From the NCBI GenBank assembly GCA_026419515.1, contig JANZZG010000060.1, forward strand, positions 1-38,573: a stretch of DNA of 38,573 nt, given 5' to 3'. Under the pieces are notes generated by a model, which saw only the letters and a program-made list of their open reading frames with translations, was not told the origin of the DNA and did no database searches. Source of the DNA: Methylophilaceae bacterium (lineage in GTDB: Bacteria; Pseudomonadota; Gammaproteobacteria; Burkholderiales; Methylophilaceae). The translations under genes were made by a program, and so were the position numbers. Positions 21,091 through 27,782 of the stretch are shown piece after piece; position 1 is the first letter of the stretch; each line of letters opens with the position of its first letter.

Positions 21091-21125
21091 GAAGCGATTA
21101 TAGCCCAACGAGACTGCTTCATGCC
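21086..21125. promoter_or_regulatory. Inverted repeat flanking a shared divergent -10 region
   Basis: A perfect 10-bp inverted repeat, GGCATGAAGC (21086-21095) and GCTTCATGCC (21116-21125), has a 20-base spacer. In the spacer lies ATTATA (21097-21102), which read on the minus strand is TATAAT for the moa operon; overlapping TATAGC on the plus strand could be a weak -10 for the CHASE2 operon. Half-sites are 30 bases apart centre to centre, nearly three helical turns. This looks like an operator controlling both operons; no regulator is identified. Confidence 0.55.
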
Positions 21126-21145
21126 GTTGCCAAAGCGGCGGGCTT

Positions 21146-22867
21146 ATGCAAGACTGCCTCATGCTGAGCCGACTGGTCTATCACTACACCCGCCTCACCA
21201 CCCTGCTGGCGCGACGCCTGCGCAACAGTTTCTACCTCTACCTCGCCGCCCTGATGACGCTGGGCGTGCTGCTGGATGCCGCGGTTTTCCATGTCGGCGA
21301 GAACATGCGGCAGAAGGCGTTCGATTTTGTGGTACGCCACCGCATCTACACGCCCCAGCCAGATCCCGACATCGTCATCGTCGACGTCGACGAAGCCTCC
21401 ATCGCCGCGCTGGCACCGGATTACGGACGCTGGCCGTGGCCACGGCAGGTATTTGGCGAATTCGTCGAAAAGCTGCAGCAGCAAAAACCCCGGGCCATCG
21501 TATTCGACATCCTGTTTTCCGATGCCGATCTCTACAACCCGGACAGCGATGCCTATTTCAACGCGGTCATCGCCGCAGCGGACAACCTCTTTTTCCCTTT
21601 CCTGCGTCTGCCGGAAAGCCAGGACACGCTAAGCCAGATCCATCCGTGGATGATCCCGGGCGTCCAACGCATCGCAGACCCCCGCCAGGCTCCAGCCCCG
21701 CCAGCGCCTGCTTCCGGCACCACCGTGGCCGTGGTGCTGCCGCATTTCGAGGCCGCACTGAAGGCCGGGCGTCTCGGCACCCACAACATCTATCCAGACC
21801 CGGATGGCATCGTGCGCGAATACCGCCTGTGGCAGGACAAGGACGGCTGGCGCCTGCCCTCGCTGCCGCTGGTGGTCGGACAGGCCATGGGAGGCAAACC
21901 GCCTGCGCAGGATAGCCTGCTGCTCAACTGGCGCGGCGGGCCCTTTAGTTACCGTTATGTCAGCTTTGCCGACGTCTACCGCGACATGACGGCCAAGACC
22001 CCTAGGCGCCCGGCCGACGAATTCACCGGCAAGATCGTCATCATCGGCTCTACTGCCCCCAGTTTGTTCGACCTCAAGGCCACGGCGATGGCCCGCATGC
22101 ATCCGGGCGTGGAGATTCTGGCGACCGCCATCGACAACCTGAAACGCGGCGACCCCATGCGCTTCTGGCGTGGCGCACTGCCTTATCTGCTATTGAGCCT
22201 CTGCGTCATCTGGCTGACGACTGCCGCGTTCTATCACAATGTGGAGCGCGACCGCTTCGACCGGCTGTTCGGCATGTCGCAGTTCCTGCTGTTGGCGGTA
22301 TCCTATGTGGGGGTGAGCTTCGCCAATGCTTACATCGACCTCAGTGCGCCCGTCACCTGGGCAGTGCTCTACTTCGGCATCGCCAAAGTCTATGCCCTGG
22401 CCACCGACCGTGCCATGCAGGGTAGGCTGGCGATGGAAACCGCGGCTGGCGCAGAGAGCATCCAGGTGCTGGTGATGCCGGTTCTGTTCGAAAGCGGCGA
22501 GCCGATGGGGGATGCGGTGCTCAAGCGGGTGCGCCGCGCGGTGCAGGAGGCCGTCGAATTGCCTTGCAGTGTAGAGGCGCTGCGGGGCACCCAAGGCGGG
22601 ATCTGGGGCTTGTTCGGCGACATGCTGGTGCTGACCTGGCAAACCCACTCGCAGGACACCCGGGCAGCCGCTGCGATGCAGGCCGACGCGCAGCGCCTGG
22701 TCGACCGCCTGCCCGGACTGCTCGCCCGTCAGGGCGTGCCTGTCGGCATCGGCTTTCGCCACGTGCTGCATAAAGGAAAAATCGATGGGGATGGAGATAC
22801 CGCGCCGCAATGGCGTGTGCTGTTCGCCCAGGCCATACTGAAACTGGAACAAAGGAACGCTCGATGA
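21146..22867 (+). CDS. CHASE2-domain membrane sensor with cyclase-like C-terminal domain
   Basis: A 573-residue inner-membrane protein: TM1 (about 29-45), a periplasmic CHASE2 domain (about 55-335, with DPDIVIVDVDEASI, GRWPWPRQVFGEFVEKL, RAIVFDILFSD and GKIVIIGSTAPSLFDLKATA), three TM helices (about 344-362, 377-393, 402-418) and a C-terminal cytoplasmic domain (about 438-570). That last part resembles a class III nucleotidyl cyclase in spacing: VLVMPVLFE (441-449), GLFGDMLVLTW (488-498), VPVGIGFRHV (531-540). The first metal-binding Asp is absent, so catalysis is doubtful. ATG 21161 is an alternative start. The next gene overlaps by ATGA. Confidence 0.82.
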   Translation: MQDCLMLSRLVYHYTRLTTLLARRLRNSFYLYLAALMTLGVLLDAAVFHVGENMRQKAFDFVVRHRIYTPQPDPDIVIVDVDEASIAALAPDYGRWPWPRQVFGEFVEKLQQQKPRAIVFDILFSDADLYNPDSDAYFNAVIAAADNLFFPFLRLPESQDTLSQIHPWMIPGVQRIADPRQAPAPPAPASGTTVAVVLPHFEAALKAGRLGTHNIYPDPDGIVREYRLWQDKDGWRLPSLPLVVGQAMGGKPPAQDSLLLNWRGGPFSYRYVSFADVYRDMTAKTPRRPADEFTGKIVIIGSTAPSLFDLKATAMARMHPGVEILATAIDNLKRGDPMRFWRGALPYLLLSLCVIWLTTAAFYHNVERDRFDRLFGMSQFLLLAVSYVGVSFANAYIDLSAPVTWAVLYFGIAKVYALATDRAMQGRLAMETAAGAESIQVLVMPVLFESGEPMGDAVLKRVRRAVQEAVELPCSVEALRGTQGGIWGLFGDMLVLTWQTHSQDTRAAAAMQADAQRLVDRLPGLLARQGVPVGIGFRHVLHKGKIDGDGDTAPQWRVLFAQAILKLEQRNAR

Positions 22868-23364
22868 GACATGACCTATTCCTGCTGGGGGCACTGCTGG
22901 CCACGACGGCCGCGTGGGCGGGCGAGCCCGGCACCGCACTGAAAAATGACAGCCTCAGAGCCGAACCCTACGGCGACGCTAAAGCCGTCGGCAGCCTGAA
23001 CCGCGGCGACAAGGTAGACATCCTCGCCAAACAAGGCGCCTGGCTGCAGGTCAAGGCAGGGAAAACGACCGGCTGGGTACGCCTGCTGTCGATCAAGCGC
23101 GGCAGTTCCTCGGGCGGCAGCGAAGCCGCTGGCGTGCTGGCGCTGGCCAGCGGCCGTGCCGGAACCGGTCAGGTGGTCTCCACCACCGGCGTGCGCGGCC
23201 TCAATGAAGAAGCGCTCAAATCGGCGAAATTCAACGATGCCGACATCCAGTTGCTGGACACCAGTGCGGTGAGTGCCGACGATGCCCGGCAGTTTGCCGC
23301 CACGGGGGGGCTTGCCGCCCGCAGGCTGGATTACCTGCCCGAACCGAAAGGGGGTGCACAATGA
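22864..23364 (+). CDS. Secreted SH3-domain protein
   Basis: A 166-residue periplasmic protein. A Sec signal peptide (about 1-19, cleavage after AWA) is followed by a bacterial SH3 domain (about 24-80: SLRAEPYGDAKAVGSLNRGD, GAWLQVKAGKTTGWVRLLSI) and a Gly/Ser-rich linker. A C-terminal segment includes STTGVRGLNEEALKSAKF. Bacterial SH3 domains often bind peptidoglycan or metal; the role here is inferred from location. It overlaps both neighbours by ATGA. Confidence 0.85.
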   Translation: MRHDLFLLGALLATTAAWAGEPGTALKNDSLRAEPYGDAKAVGSLNRGDKVDILAKQGAWLQVKAGKTTGWVRLLSIKRGSSSGGSEAAGVLALASGRAGTGQVVSTTGVRGLNEEALKSAKFNDADIQLLDTSAVSADDARQFAATGGLAARRLDYLPEPKGGAQ

Positions 23365-24161
23365 GGGGCCTGCTGCTCGCGCTGCTGCTCGTCGTGAGCC
23401 TGCCCGCCATGGCATTCGACCTCGGCAAGACGTTGGGCGGGAAGAGCCTGAAAATCGGCAAAACCTCCAAGACCGAGGAAATCAGGATCGGTCGCGAAAT
23501 CGCCGGCAACCTGCTGGGTGCCGCGCCGCTGGTCATGGATGCCGAATTGCAGAAATACGTGAATCGCGTCGGTCTGTGGGTGGCGCTGCAAAGCGAGCGT
23601 CCGGACCTGCCCTGGCGTTTCGGTGTGATCGATTCCAGCGACCTCAATGCCTTCGCGGCACCCGGGGGCTATGTGCTGATCACCAAAGGACTGTACCGGA
23701 CGCTGAACAGCGAAGCCGAGCTGGCCGGGGTGCTGGCCCACGAAATCGCTCACGTGGTAAAAAAGCACCACCTCAAGCTGTTGCAGAAACAGCAACTGCT
23801 CGATGCCGGTGCCGGGCTGCTCGGCGAGCAGGTCGGCAAGGACAGCGACAGCGTCAGAAAACTCATCGGCAGCGGCGCGGAGATCTGTGCGCGCAGCCTG
23901 GACAAAGGTGCCGAGTACGAGGCCGACCGCATGGGCGTGATACTGGCGGCACGGGCAGGCTATGACCCCTATGGGCTGCCGGAAGTCCTGCAGGCCATCG
24001 GCCACGCCGGCAGGGACGATGGCCGGGTGGCGCTGCTGTTCAAGACACATCCGCACCCGGATGACCGGCTGGCTAAACTGGGTGAGGCCGTCGGTGATAG
24101 ACTGGACGGTGTCAAGGATGGCAAAATGCTGCGGGAGCGGCTGTATAAGATGAAAGAATAA
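23361..24161 (+). CDS. Secreted M48-family zinc metallopeptidase
   Basis: A 266-residue protein with a Sec signal peptide (about 1-18, LPAMA), so it is periplasmic. The M48 catalytic motif HEIAH is at 127-131 and the third zinc ligand is E187 in EYEADRMG; NAFAAPGGYVLITKGL (96-111) is also typical. It resembles BepA/LoiP-type Zn proteases without the TPR tail. It ends the CHASE2-SH3-M48 operon with full translational coupling. Its TAA stop abuts repeat copy B. Confidence 0.93.
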   Translation: MRGLLLALLLVVSLPAMAFDLGKTLGGKSLKIGKTSKTEEIRIGREIAGNLLGAAPLVMDAELQKYVNRVGLWVALQSERPDLPWRFGVIDSSDLNAFAAPGGYVLITKGLYRTLNSEAELAGVLAHEIAHVVKKHHLKLLQKQQLLDAGAGLLGEQVGKDSDSVRKLIGSGAEICARSLDKGAEYEADRMGVILAARAGYDPYGLPEVLQAIGHAGRDDGRVALLFKTHPHPDDRLAKLGEAVGDRLDGVKDGKMLRERLYKMKE

Positions 24162-24310
24162 GGAAACCCTTAATCAATAACCTGCTGCGCGGCCGGATGG
24201 CGGCGTTGCGCAATGCTTGCTCCCTCGGCCTAACACCTTGTCATGTCTTGCTCGCTACTGCTTCGTGCGCGTCGCTACAAAGCCGCTCGCAACGGTTTTT
24301 CAGGGTTACC
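24162..24310 (+). repeat. MITE-like intergenic repeat, copy B
   Basis: A 149-bp block fills the gap between the convergent M48 and pqqE genes. It starts GGAAACCCTTA directly after the TAA stop and ends TCAGGGTTACC, 9 bases before the pqqE stop; the ends are inverted repeats and match those of 14528-14679. The interior (GATGGCGGCGTTGCGCAATG, GCTACAAAGCCGCTCGCAAC) resembles, from memory, dispersed repeats of other betaproteobacteria. Interiors of the two copies are only distantly alike. No ORF is seen. Confidence 0.6.
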
Positions 24311-24319
24311 TATCCAGGC

Positions 24320-25504
24320 TTAAGGCAAGGCATGGAACGCCTGGGCGCGTTCCCGCAGTTCCCCTTCGAGCAGCTTCTTCGAATTCTTGTCGGTGCGGAA
24401 GATGATGGGCTGGGCGGCGATCTTGGGGTTCTTGGCCTCCTCGATCGCTTCGTCGATCAGGTGCCGGTAGGGGGACTTGGTGCAGACCGGATCCGCCCCT
24501 TCGGCATCCCCGGCCAGCAGGTAAGCCTGGCAGCGGCAGCCGCCCAAGTCCTTTTCCTTTTCCGGACAGGAGCGGCAAGGCTCCTTCATCCAGCCATCAC
24601 CGCGGTATTTGTTGAACGCGGGCGATTCGTTCCAGATCCATTCCAGGCTCTCGGCCTCGCGCACGTTGGGGAAGGTCAGTCCAGGCAGTGAGCGGGCGGA
24701 GTGGCAGGGCAGCACGTCGCCGTTGGCGGTGACGATCATGAACACCTGCCCCCAGCCGTTCATGCACTTCTTGGGACGGGTGGCATAATAGTCCGGCACC
24801 ACGAAGAACACCTTCATCTTGTTGCCGACGCGCTTGCGGAACTGGTTGGTGATCGCCTCGGCCTTCTCCAGCTGCTCTTTGCTCGGCATCAGCTGGGCCC
24901 GGTTGATCAGCGACCAACCGTAATACTGGGTGTTGGCCAGCTCGACATAGTCGGCGCCGATGGCTTCGGCCATTTCCAGGATTTCACCGATGTGCTCGAT
25001 GTTGTAGCGGTGGATCACCACGTTGAGCACCATCGGATAGTCATATGCCTTGATCATCGCCGCCACCTTCTTTTTCAGTTCGAAGGTGTTGGTGTCGGTG
25101 ATGAAATTGTTGATTTCCTTGGTGATGTCGTGCATGGAGAGCTGGATGTGGTCCAGCCCGCCGCGCTTGAATTCGGCGATACGCTTTTCGGTCAGCCCGA
25201 CGCCGGAGGTGATCAGGTTGGAGTAGTAGCCCAGGCTGCCCGCCTCGGCCACGATCGCTTCGATGTCGTCACGCAGCAACGGCTCGCCGCCGGAAATCCC
25301 CAGCTGCAGCGCGCCCATCTTGCGCGCTTCGCGCAGCACCTTGATCCACTGCTCGGTGGAAAGCTCGTTCTGGGTGTGGGTGACGTAATCCGTCGGGTTG
25401 TAGCAGAACGCGCAATGCAACGGGCAGCGGTAAGTGATTTCCGCCAGCAGCCAGAGTGGCTTGGGGGTGCCATGCAATTCGGTACCATTGTTTTGTTGAG
25501 CCAT
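24320..25504 (-). CDS. pqqE: PQQ biosynthesis radical SAM protein PqqE
   Basis: PqqE makes the Glu-Tyr C-C crosslink in PqqA, using SAM and PqqD as peptide chaperone. The 394-residue protein has the radical-SAM cluster C27-x3-C31-x2-C34 (RCPLHCAFC), GISGGEPLLR, and a SPASM domain with CHSARSLPGL, CRSCPEKEKDLGGCRCQA and a CTKSPYR tail. ATG 25504 is preferred because AAGGAG lies 8 bases upstream; GTG 25513 would sit too close to that site. pqqD stops 5 bases upstream. Last gene of the pqq operon. Confidence 0.97.
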   Translation of the reverse strand: MAQQNNGTELHGTPKPLWLLAEITYRCPLHCAFCYNPTDYVTHTQNELSTEQWIKVLREARKMGALQLGISGGEPLLRDDIEAIVAEAGSLGYYSNLITSGVGLTEKRIAEFKRGGLDHIQLSMHDITKEINNFITDTNTFELKKKVAAMIKAYDYPMVLNVVIHRYNIEHIGEILEMAEAIGADYVELANTQYYGWSLINRAQLMPSKEQLEKAEAITNQFRKRVGNKMKVFFVVPDYYATRPKKCMNGWGQVFMIVTANGDVLPCHSARSLPGLTFPNVREAESLEWIWNESPAFNKYRGDGWMKEPCRSCPEKEKDLGGCRCQAYLLAGDAEGADPVCTKSPYRHLIDEAIEEAKNPKIAAQPIIFRTDKNSKKLLEGELRERAQAFHALP

Positions 25505-25509
25505 GTCGA

Positions 25510-25794
25510 TCACTCCTTCCTGGCGATCCAGGCCTTGTCATAAGCCAGTTGCAGCATGGCGAGCACGTCGCCTTCCAGGTCCGGCACATCGGGGAAAGCC
25601 GCCTTGCATTCGGCAACGATGTCGGCGACGGTCTTCTTGCCGTCCACGCGCTTGATCACCTCGCCGGCGCTGCCATTGAGCTTGATCATGCCTTCCGGGA
25701 ACAGCAACACATAGCAGCCCTGCGCTTCCTCATACTGGAAGCGGTAATGCCGGGCGAGGCCGAAGACGTCCTCAGACCTGATCTTGTCGGACAT
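25510..25794 (-). CDS. pqqD: PQQ biosynthesis peptide chaperone PqqD
   Basis: PqqD is a RiPP recognition element that binds PqqA and delivers it to PqqE. The 94 residues show the family pattern [36 protein letters not shown] and [22 protein letters not shown]. Its start overlaps the end of pqqC by 23 bases. No fusion to pqqC or pqqE. Confidence 0.96.
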   Translation of the reverse strand: MSDKIRSEDVFGLARHYRFQYEEAQGCYVLLFPEGMIKLNGSAGEVIKRVDGKKTVADIVAECKAAFPDVPDLEGDVLAMLQLAYDKAWIARKE

Positions 25795-26530
25795 ATTTCA
25801 CACCATTTTCGATGGTGACGTCGCAGCATTGCAACATGATGGCATCGGCCAGCGCCCACAGCACGTCCAGCTTGAACTGCAGGATCTGGCAGGCGCGCTC
25901 CTGCATCTCGCGCGACTTGCCGAAGTAATCCAGCGTGATCTCCAATCCTTGCTGCACGTCACGCCGCGCTTGGGTCAGACGATTGCGGAAGTATTGCAGA
26001 CCTTCCGGCTTGATCCAGGGATACTTTTCCGGCCAGCTATCGAGGCGTTGTTGATGAATGTGAGGGGCGAACAATTCGGTGAGCGAGGAGCACACCGCCT
26101 CCTGCCAGGGGCGCTGGCGCGCAAAGTTGACATAGGCATCGACGGCGAATCGTGCTGCCGGTGCGACGAGTTCGAGCGACTGGACTTGCTCGCGGCTCAA
26201 ACCGACCGCTTCCGCCAGCTGCAACCAGGCTTCGATGCCACCTTCACCCCCTTCGGCGATCTGTCCCCCGCCGTCATGGTCGATGATACGCTGGATCCAG
26301 CCGCGGCGTACCTCACGGTCAGGACAGTTAGACAAAATCGCCGCATCCTTGATGGGAATGGAAATCTGGTAGTAATACCGATTGGCTACCCAACACTGGA
26401 TCTGCTTCTGGTTGAGTTTGCCTTCATACATCATCACATGGAAGGGATGATTGATGTGATAGCCACGGCCACGCTCACGCAGTTTCTGTTCGAATTCCTC
26501 ACGGCTCCAGGGTTGCAGGTTGTCGCTCAT
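25772..26530 (-). CDS. pqqC: Pyrroloquinoline-quinone synthase PqqC
   Basis: Cofactor-less oxidase that performs the last ring closure and eight-electron oxidation to PQQ. The 252-residue all-helical protein has the signatures [40 protein letters not shown] and [20 protein letters not shown]. Length is normal. It begins 14 bases after pqqB. Confidence 0.97.
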   Translation of the reverse strand: MSDNLQPWSREEFEQKLRERGRGYHINHPFHVMMYEGKLNQKQIQCWVANRYYYQISIPIKDAAILSNCPDREVRRGWIQRIIDHDGGGQIAEGGEGGIEAWLQLAEAVGLSREQVQSLELVAPAARFAVDAYVNFARQRPWQEAVCSSLTELFAPHIHQQRLDSWPEKYPWIKPEGLQYFRNRLTQARRDVQQGLEITLDYFGKSREMQERACQILQFKLDVLWALADAIMLQCCDVTIENGVKYVRQDQV

Positions 26531-26544
26531 GTCTTTTGCTCCGT

Positions 26545-27459
26545 TTACAAAATGATGTCCATACCATCGTAGGAAACCTCGATGCCAGCGGCTTCGAGCA
26601 TACGACGTTGCGGGGAGTCCTCGTCGAGGATGGGATTGGTGTTGTTGATGTGAATCAGCACGCGCCGCGCCTGCGGATAGCCGGAGAGCACCTCGATCAT
26701 GCCACCGGGACCGGATTGCGGTAGATGACCGATCTCACGCGCCGTCTTGTCCATCAGGCCGAGATCGATCATCTCTGTGTCGGTCCAAAACGTGCCATCC
26801 ACCATGATGCAGTCGGCCTGCGCCATCAGTGGGGGCAGATGGGGCTCGATCTCGCCCAGGCCGGGCGCGTAGAACAGTTTCTTGCCATTGCGGGCATCTT
26901 CCACCAGCACGCCGATGGTGTCGCCCGGATGGGGATCGTGACGGTGCGGAGAATAGGGCGGCGCCGCGCTCTTGAGTGCCACTGACCGGAATACGAGGTT
27001 GCTGGCACCTGGTATCTCAAAAGGGCTGCCGTCGATGGGCACCGGATGATGATTGACACCGCAATAATGTTCCAGGATGTTGAACAGGGGGTTGCCGCTG
27101 GTCAGATCGCCTTTGACCACGTCGGTACAATAGATCTCACGCCTCACGGTACCTTCACGCAGCATCAAAAGGCCGGTCGTGTGGTCGATCTGGGCATCGA
27201 TCAGAATGATGCCGACGATGCCGGTATCGCGTATGGCCCGGGCAGGCTGTAATGGCGGGAACGCCTGAATTTGCCTGAGCACGTCGGGCGAGGCATTGAA
27301 CAGCACCCAGTTGACACCATCGCCACTCACGCAGATGGAAGACTGCGTGCGAGGCCGGGTCTTGAGGGTGCCTTTGCGTACCCCATCGCAATTACGGCAG
27401 TTGCAGTTCCATTGCGGAAACCCGCCGCCAGCACCAGAACCTAGAACATGGATATGCAT
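26545..27459 (-). CDS. pqqB: PQQ biosynthesis protein PqqB
   Basis: Metallo-beta-lactamase-fold protein implicated in hydroxylating the Tyr of the Glu-Tyr intermediate. The 304-residue protein begins with [20 protein letters not shown] and contains the conserved Cys-rich [31 protein letters not shown] and [14 protein letters not shown] 27459 is chosen over a longer frame from 27498, because the family starts here. A stable hairpin separates it from pqqA. Confidence 0.97.
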   Translation of the reverse strand: MHIHVLGSGAGGGFPQWNCNCRNCDGVRKGTLKTRPRTQSSICVSGDGVNWVLFNASPDVLRQIQAFPPLQPARAIRDTGIVGIILIDAQIDHTTGLLMLREGTVRREIYCTDVVKGDLTSGNPLFNILEHYCGVNHHPVPIDGSPFEIPGASNLVFRSVALKSAAPPYSPHRHDPHPGDTIGVLVEDARNGKKLFYAPGLGEIEPHLPPLMAQADCIMVDGTFWTDTEMIDLGLMDKTAREIGHLPQSGPGGMIEVLSGYPQARRVLIHINNTNPILDEDSPQRRMLEAAGIEVSYDGMDIIL

Positions 27460-27479
27460 GAAATGATCTTCCAAACTCA

Positions 27480-27515
27480 ACGGGCTGCACACGGGCAATG
27501 CCCGAGGCAGCCCGT
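27480..27515 (-). promoter_or_regulatory. Hairpin between pqqA and pqqB
   Basis: ACGGGCTGC and GCAGCCCGT form a perfect 9-bp stem enclosing a second stem (CGGGC-ATT-GCCCG). No T-run follows on the pqq-coding strand. Such a structure can stabilise the upstream pqqA fragment or partly stop transcription, giving more PqqA substrate than enzymes; this role is inferred. Confidence 0.65.
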
Positions 27516-27525
27516 GTTCACAACC

Positions 27526-27597
27526 TTAGCGGTTGCAGATGTACATCGTGACTTCGAAGCCGAAACGCATTTCGGTCACTTCAGGCTTGGTCCACAT
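27526..27597 (-). CDS. pqqA: PQQ precursor peptide PqqA
   Basis: The 23-residue ribosomal precursor of [26 protein letters not shown]. Glu and Tyr of the EVTMY motif (E15, Y19) are the residues joined by PqqE to form the cofactor. A strong AAGGAG lies 7 bases before ATG 27597. It is the first gene of a complete pqqABCDE operon. No pqqF-type protease is adjacent. Confidence 0.97.
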   Translation of the reverse strand: MWTKPEVTEMRFGFEVTMYICNR

Positions 27598-27626
27598 GAT
27601 TATCTCCTTGTTGAGTCGTTGAACAC

Positions 27627-27669
27627 AAGGCGGTTGACCGCCTTACCCATTTGAACGTCGAACGTTCGA
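27627..27669. promoter_or_regulatory. Two palindromes in the pqqA upstream region
   Basis: AAGGCGGT-TG-ACCGCCTT (27627-27644) is an 8-bp inverted repeat with a 2-base centre, and TCGAACGTTCGA (27658-27669) is a perfect 12-bp palindrome. Both lie between the divergent pqqA and SulP genes, near where the pqq promoter must be. They look like operators; the first could also form a leader hairpin. I could not settle on a pqqA promoter. Confidence 0.55.
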
Positions 27670-27747
27670 GCGTATTGTGCAGGGACCCCACTGTCTGGTT
27701 ACAGCGCAAAATACCGAATCTACGCTACGGATTTTCATGAGAAAAAT

Positions 27748-27776
27748 CTGATGTAGCCGGGGTTCTGTTCTAGAAT
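27748..27776 (+). promoter_or_regulatory. Candidate promoter of the SulP transporter gene
   Basis: CTGATG (27748-27753), a 17-base spacer and TAGAAT (27771-27776). The ATG follows 6 bases after the -10 box and there is no Shine-Dalgarno, so the message would be leaderless. An imperfect repeat TTTTC-ATGA-GAAAA lies just upstream (about 27732-27745). Confidence 0.45.
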
Positions 27777-27782
27777 GCCGAC

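Noticed and set aside
27046-27252. Small plus-strand frames inside pqqB
   Set aside because: Shadows of a well-conserved gene; no independent promoter or ribosome site.
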